Of a DNA stretch of 7,257 nt, positions 1 to 6,200 are shown in pieces. The translations under genes were made by a program, and so were the position numbers. A model generated the notes under the pieces. That model saw nothing but the letters and a program-made list of their open reading frames with translations, did no database searches and was not told where the DNA came from. The DNA is from Candidatus Omnitrophota bacterium (GTDB taxonomy: Bacteria; Omnitrophota; Gorgyraeia; Zapsychrales; Zapsychraceae). The first letter of the stretch is position 1. The number at the start of each line of letters is the position of its first letter. The stretch spans positions 1 to 7,257 of the forward strand of contig JAKQLT010000218.1 of assembly GCA_029567025.1 (NCBI GenBank). Direction: 5' to 3'.

Positions 1-237
1 CAAGAGCGCAATAGCCAGCCAATTGTAATCAGTTATTTTAATAAAACCATGCTTTAGTTCTCGTTGAATATGTTCATATTCGGTATCGTTTGACAATCCT
101 TGTGCATCAACATGCGCATCAATAATAAGAACCTTATACGATTTTTGCTGATCTTCTAAATATCTTTTAAGAATATAATAAAAATCATCATGTGTTTCCG
201 AGAGAGATTCCTGGTCGCTTAATAAATCTTTTGGTTG
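1..237 (-). other. Start of an arginase/UPF0489-like domain, cut by the window edge
   Basis: Residues 2341-2419. After a charged linker and a helix (YYILKRYLEDQQKS) comes the strand KVLIIDAHVD (2375-2384). VLIIDAHVD fits the arginase-family metal motif [LIV][LIV]-x-[LIVMFY]-D-[AS]-H-x-D, giving D2380, H2382 and D2384 as candidate metal ligands. The following KITDYNWLAIALL (2407-2419) resembles the strand-helix after this motif in UPF0489-type proteins of the same fold. Arginase-fold enzymes hydrolyse guanidino or similar C-N bonds with a two-metal centre; other ligands would lie past base 1 and cannot be checked. A short motif match alone is weak evidence; another metal hydrolase fold is possible. 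Confidence 0.45.
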
Positions 238-3200
238 TCGTATAAAAATAAGGCTGAAAGATAAAATAATCACAAGAGCAACTAAAACTTTCAGAAAAAC
301 AGATTGCATTATCGCAGGGGCATAAATAGTGCTAATACATAATGTTGTAAAACACAACAAAGAAAGACACATATGAGGAGAAATAAAACCTTTTTCTGAA
401 TCAAAAATAGATCCCCGGGACGCGGTTGATTGTTGGACAACATTTTCTAAATCAATAACAATGCGATCAAACGCTAACTGTTTCTTAAATTGTCCCATTT
501 CTTCGTCAGCAATAGTTACAAGATCATGTTCGCCACCTAAACGAATAATCGCCTTTTTAAGCGATTTAAGCGTTTGTTCAGACGGAGAATGAATAACACA
601 AAACTGATAATCAAAAGACGATTGGCGCAACACAAAAGCTAACAGCGATGGATAGATGTTTTCTTTTATTTCTGGGCTTTCAAAATGTATCCAACGAATT
701 TCAAACGCCGGCTTTAATAACAATGGCGCGCCTGTATGCTTGAATAGCACCACAAATCCGATAATTTTTTGGCTTTCTTTTTCGCGCGCTAAAACAACTC
801 TCGGCTCATAGTCAACAACGCTTAACTGAAACCACAAACGTTCTTTTTCCTCTTCCAACGTGTAGCGAGAAGTTGATTTAATCAAAGCAAAAACGCCTTC
901 ACGGTCTTTTTTCGAACTTAATAAATCTCGCCCTAAAAGCATTTCATAAGAAACGCCGTCTTCTGTAATCGCAGGCAAATATTTTGATTCAACTATTGTT
1001 TGATGAATAACATCTAGCGCAACATCGGATTGTTCTTCATCTGTAGGAGTAACAACTGCAGGAATTTCTTCAAGAAAATCTATTTCCATCTGTACATATT
1101 TCTTCTGTTTTATTTGAGGCTTTTCTGTGGTTGCCCGAGCTAACGTCGGAGAAATACGCATGAGCCACTCTAAAGATACTTTATCCGCATGATAATATTC
1201 CATAGGAGGCGATTTTTCTTTTTGCGTCATCCACTCAATCAAATTCACTAATAAATTACCATTTTCATCAACGGGCCAAATCGATAAATCTTTTAATTTC
1301 ATATCTTTTATCGTTTCTAAATCAAAAGCGAATTTCGGATGTTGATTTAAATATATTTTTCCTAAAGCCCATTTTAGAGGCTCTTTTAAATAATCAACAG
1401 TTCTTACCCTGGTGCGAGTTTTCTTCCCAAAAGTATTTTTTATAAGCGAAGAACGACTTGCGCGTTGACCCCTATTTTTTCTAAATGATTTTTCTAAATT
1501 CTCGATCCATTTTTTTGTTGTCTGATATTTCCCAATCGATACAGCAAAGGCCAAAATGAAACTTTCTGTCTCCTGTAATGTCCAATATTTTCTCATTACA
1601 TCATAACGCTCTACATATTGTTCTCGTCCATAATCACGGCCATAATGAACTTGGCTCGGGAAAATATCATGTTCATTCGCCCAATCAACGATCGCTTGGC
1701 CAAAAATTTCTTTTCCTTCAAGATCATCAATTAAATTCATTTCTTGCATAATTTTTAAGATTTGAGGCAAGGTTTCAGGCGTGACTTTGGGATCTTGCCG
1801 CTGGACATAAACTATCATGGTTCCCATCAAAGAAAAGATAATCAGAATAGACGCCGGAAAAGGATTCGATAAAACTAAAGAACAAAAAATCATAGCTATA
1901 AAGAAAGGCAAAAATGTCTTCGAGGATTTAAAGAAAGAAGTGAAAATCTCTTTAATTTGAAAAATAATTCTTAATACAGGCGTTAACGGATATCCTAAAA
2001 TCTTATTCACCAAACCAAGACCTTTATAAAATTTTTCTGCCCGTATCCAATTATTAATAAGCTCTGGCGTCGAATACTCAATCGGATAACGAATAATAAA
2101 ACCTAAAATATTTTCTTTGTCTATTTTGTCCCGATGGTTAATAACATTAACGAAATATTCAGATGAAAAATAAATTTCTTTTATACGATCTTTCGTCATG
2201 CGGATATAAATAAAACGGCTCGGAGCTCCTTTAATTTCTTTAGTCAAATAATAAAAACGTATGGCACTCTGTTGATTATCATCAATGAAACAATTAAATT
2301 CTTCAACCGAAACGCGCTTATGATAACTAATGGCTTTTTCTATCACATCAACATGATATTTCTTTAACATTCTGAAAATGCCGTAGCTCGGAGAAGAAAA
2401 AACATATTTAAGATTTCTTATAAGCGGCTGAATCATCAAAATTAACTTTTTAGAATTTATCTTCTTTTGAGAAGAACTGATAAAAAGAGAACCTAAAATA
2501 AAACACGAAAGGAATTCATATTTTAAGAAAGGATAAAGCACAAATGAATTAACAACTAGCGGCGCGTGAAGGAACGTACTCACCCACACAAAAAACTGTT
2601 GCCTAATAGTTGTAAACGCATTTATCATTTCTGGGGCAAATAGTGGCGCGAATAACAAAGCAGCCGGCCAAAGCACGCAATAAAAAGACACATCATCAGT
2701 TTCTTCTCTATGGCGCTTCTGTTCTTTACGTTCTTGATAATGTCGTTTTGTTTTAGAAGCAAGCCGTCCGTCTTCATGACCTTGATTCTCATATACATGT
2801 TCTTTCTTCAACAGCTCTTCCTGTTTCGATTTTAAAAGACATCTTAAATATTCACTCGCCACGCTCGAACCTCTTTGGGCATATTCACGCATATAAGAAA
2901 AATAGAATCGGGAAAATAATTCAATACGCTTTTCTTGAGAATATTCTTTGGCCAGAAAATCAATCACATGTATTTTATTAATATAGTCTTCAAACCCATT
3001 AAGCATTTCCATCAGCCCTTGATAAATATCTTTGGCGAGTTCTGTATAAAGATTTAATCCAATTTCTTCAGCTCGATTCATCGCGCGATTAAATGATTTA
3101 TACAATGGTTCTGGCGCATCATCGAGGTAATAATCTCTATGATGCTGATAAAAATACACAGCCGTACTAATCTCATACGCCGTTTCATAAAGCAGAATCA

Positions 3201-6200
3201 TATCCGAGAAAATCTGTTCTAAGCGCGTTTGCGGTTTTTGAAAACCATATTCCAGAATATCCAAATAAGCCATCAAATCATTCTTACGATCTTTTTTCTC
3301 ATAAAAAGAACTTCGAACGCCTATGCGTAAATGTTCCAGATGATCTAACCGCAATGATTCTAAAAATCCCACATCAAATCCGTCCTCTTTATTCCCATAA
3401 TGAATATCGCCTTTAATCGTTCCCATATGAGAACGAATAATGCCACAAACTTGATGAATAAAATTTTCTTCAAACTTATGTTCTTTTAAAAGATTCTCTG
3501 TGACATCCGCGCTTTCTAAATGATGAATCAATAATTTTAAAAGAACAGACCAATAACGGCTCTTAGGAATATATAATCGCTTTGATTGATAACGAGAAAT
3601 ATCATGAAGCCATGCCGCGATCTTAAGAATGCCTATTTCTTCTTTATTCAAATTTTCTTTGGAGGCGAAATAAAAAAGACTTTCTACAATTTTTTCTGCG
3701 CCACTTAAAGAACTCTCAGGAACTCCATAGGTTTTTAAAAGATCCTTCCATTGACGAATGGTTTCAGGCCATTTTGATTTAATAGAACTATGCGCCTTTT
3801 CTTTCAATCTTGCCTCAACATGCAAAATAGCGTCTTCTTTGACATCGCCATCGCCATTAATAATTCTTTCAGGGAAAGATTCAATAGAAACAATTTCATA
3901 AGAAGATTCTTGAATCGCTTTCATAGAAGCTTTAAAGGAATAAGTATTAGAACTTTTGGTTTTCCATTTTACAACAGGGATTTGTCTTCTGGCACCTTCC
4001 TGAAGAGCCATCATAAGAAGTTTTGTGGCTAATCCATGCTGGCGATATTCTCCTTTGACCCATAAACTATGCCTTAACCCTGTATCTAAATCTAAAATGG
4101 AATAGCCAATTTGTTCTTTTTCTTTTGTAAGCACATAAAAACACAAAAAAGGCGAATCGACGCGAGTGTGTTCTTCAACGACAAATTCAAATTCATCGTC
4201 GGAAAATGAACCCTTAGAATAATCATTTTGCCTCAAAAAGGCGAACGCAATAATGCCATAATTTATAACAGACATACGAAACCCTAACGAATTGAACATA
4301 TCAATCCATTCACGAATAAACATGCGTACGATATCCATCACACATGAAATAACAAAAACTAAACCAATCAACGAAGCAATAATTGTAATGACGATAAAAA
4401 TAGGCCACACAATTGTTCTTCTTTCTTTACAAGAAGCCAATACTCTGCTCCTATCTTCATGGTTACGAACTAAAGATGCGACAAGTCGTAATCCGGCAAT
4501 ATTAAGGAAAAGATCTCCGCAACATAAAATCATATAACTTAATGCCGGAGAAGCCAATAAAGCGCCGATTTCAAACGGCCAGAAAACGCTTAATAAGATA
4601 AATGTCGATTTCCATACAGCTGAAGTCTTTTTAAATCCCCATAAAACAATCCGTCCCTTGAAATTAGGATAAAATTCTTTTAAAACACAATAAAGAACCA
4701 GTGGATAAAAGAAGAAGAAATTCATCAGCATATCAAAAATGATCTTCGCAAAAACTCCACTAAGACCAACCGATGTAGCAATAGTTGCCATTTGAGGCAA
4801 AATAAAGAAATAATATAAATTATAAAGAATAATAAGGGCTAAATTAATCTTGGCTAAACAAAATGCTTGTTGTTTTAATGTTCCAAAAAAGTTTTTCGAT
4901 TGGTCATTATTATCAAATGTAGAATTAATCCAAACACTCACCAAAGCTACCGGCAAAACAAACATCATATTAACAAGTATGGTTGGCCAAAAACCACCTT
5001 GAATATATGGACGAATAAAGAATGCGTAAATGGCAACTACACCGAGAAAAACAGCTGTCAAACTCACTGAAAAACCAAAACTATTAACAGATAATCTCGA
5101 TACAATTTCTTCTTTTGGATTAACCGATTCTGACGTGAAGGTTTTCTTATTGAAAGGACACTTAGAAAAACAAATTAAGGAAATAATAACAATGACTAAT
5201 AAAACAGGCGTTGATTGCTTAATCATATCCATTGGCGGCGGAACGTTAAAAAGATTAAAACCGTTAATCAATTCACGGATAAATGTGCGCGCCACATCAA
5301 TGCCGCCCAGAACAGCAAAACTCATCAGGGCTGAAATCACCGTTATCACAACTAAAACCGGCCAAGTGATAAAACCGCCTTGTTTCTTAGACGGAAGATT
5401 AACAGGGATAGTATCGCTACTATTATCATTTTCTTTCGAACCTTTATTTAATCTTTCGATAACCTGAGCTACCTTGGTTTCTAATTCATCCGTTCCGTTA
5501 AGATAAAGAATCTTCTCTTCAGCGACTTTTTCGGTTAATTTCGTAGCAACGATTCTTTCGTGGATATCGTTCTTGGATGTTCTACTTATAAAAAGTTGAT
5601 CCGCACGCCCACGGCTTTGCCAACGTTTTTGTTGTGTTTTTTCATCGATGTCAATATAAATCACCAATCGCAAATCCAAATTTCGCGCGCGAATGACTTT
5701 TTCTAATAAATCCCAATGCTCTTCTCGTTTAGGCGACATATCCAGAATAATATCATTATTTTCTTCTGATGCAGCTGTAATCCGACGGAAAATATCTTCG
5801 ACATTTATCGCGCCAGCTTTGCCTAATTTGGAATGATCTTGTCGTTTTTCTGAGCCAATAGAAAAATGTTCTATCCCTAATTTCTTTTCTAAAGCCTCAC
5901 CTAACGTTGTTTTTCCGGCGCATGTCGGCCCTAAAATAAGAACCAAGCCGCGATTTTCTTGATCCTTCTTTAACTTCTTCTTTAAACTTTTTTCTACCTG
6001 TACTCTAACTTCATCCGCTAAATGATCCAACAACATCGCATCCATTAAAACCGCGTCTTTAAAATATGCCAATCCTTGTGTTTTGTCGTTTAACTTATAA
6101 TAATAAATAAATCCAAGTTTAAAATACGCCTCGGAGATATAAAAATCTTTATCTTCATTATTGGACGATTTTGCTTCTTTAATAGCCTTATTGAATTCAT

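Larger units (their letters stand above)
4228..5382 (-). other. Membrane block A: polytopic segment of about 8-9 helices
   Basis: Residues 626-1010. Hydrophobic stretches long enough to span a membrane fall near 629-652, 683-700, 728-748, 756-777, 800-820, 837-858, 883-903 (possibly continuing to 920) and 949-973. Loops are short; notable ones are polar (STFDNNDQSKN, 779-789) or basic (RNHEDRSR, 931-938). The block follows the second kinase and precedes the GNAT domain, both of which need cytosolic cofactors, so an even helix number is expected, but I cannot settle the count by eye. It begins and ends with copies of the same WP-helix motif (see repeats). A Cys-Pro (CPF, 700-702) and a CC pair (912-914 region) are present but form no known metal motif. 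This is the largest membrane portion of the window. Confidence 0.85.

Noticed and set aside
410..422. GATCCCCGGG stretch resembling a cloning-vector polylinker junction
   Set aside because: The match is only about ten bases, the minus-strand frame continues through it without disturbance, and no other vector sequence is present.
1474..1584. Myb/SANT-like DNA-binding helix around W1892 and W1917
   Set aside because: The Trp-to-Trp spacing (25) is longer than the usual 18-20 and the third Trp is missing; too weak to annotate.
3790..4032. Plus-strand open frame of 80 codons
   Set aside because: Antisense to the well-supported GNAT domain; no start context or domain.
4032..4058. AAGGAG followed by ATG on the minus strand, like a ribosome binding site with start
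   Set aside because: The ATG is out of the giant frame and meets a stop after two codons; the AAGGAG simply encodes part of the GNAT cofactor loop.
4292..4537. Plus-strand open frame of 81 codons that resembles part of the 5030-5467 one
   Set aside because: The resemblance (for example SRINMRTIS versus SRINVRATS) is only the antisense image of the duplicated WP/FIRE motif, not a second gene family.
5030..5467. Plus-strand open frame of 145 codons
   Set aside because: It lies antisense to the kinase end and first membrane helices of the giant frame; its translation has no recognisable domain and is explained by opposite-strand codon composition.
5682..5693. Perfect 12-base palindrome TTCGCGCGCGAA
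   Set aside because: It encodes the IRAR stretch inside the second kinase domain; there is no loop or T-run, so it does not look like a terminator or operator.
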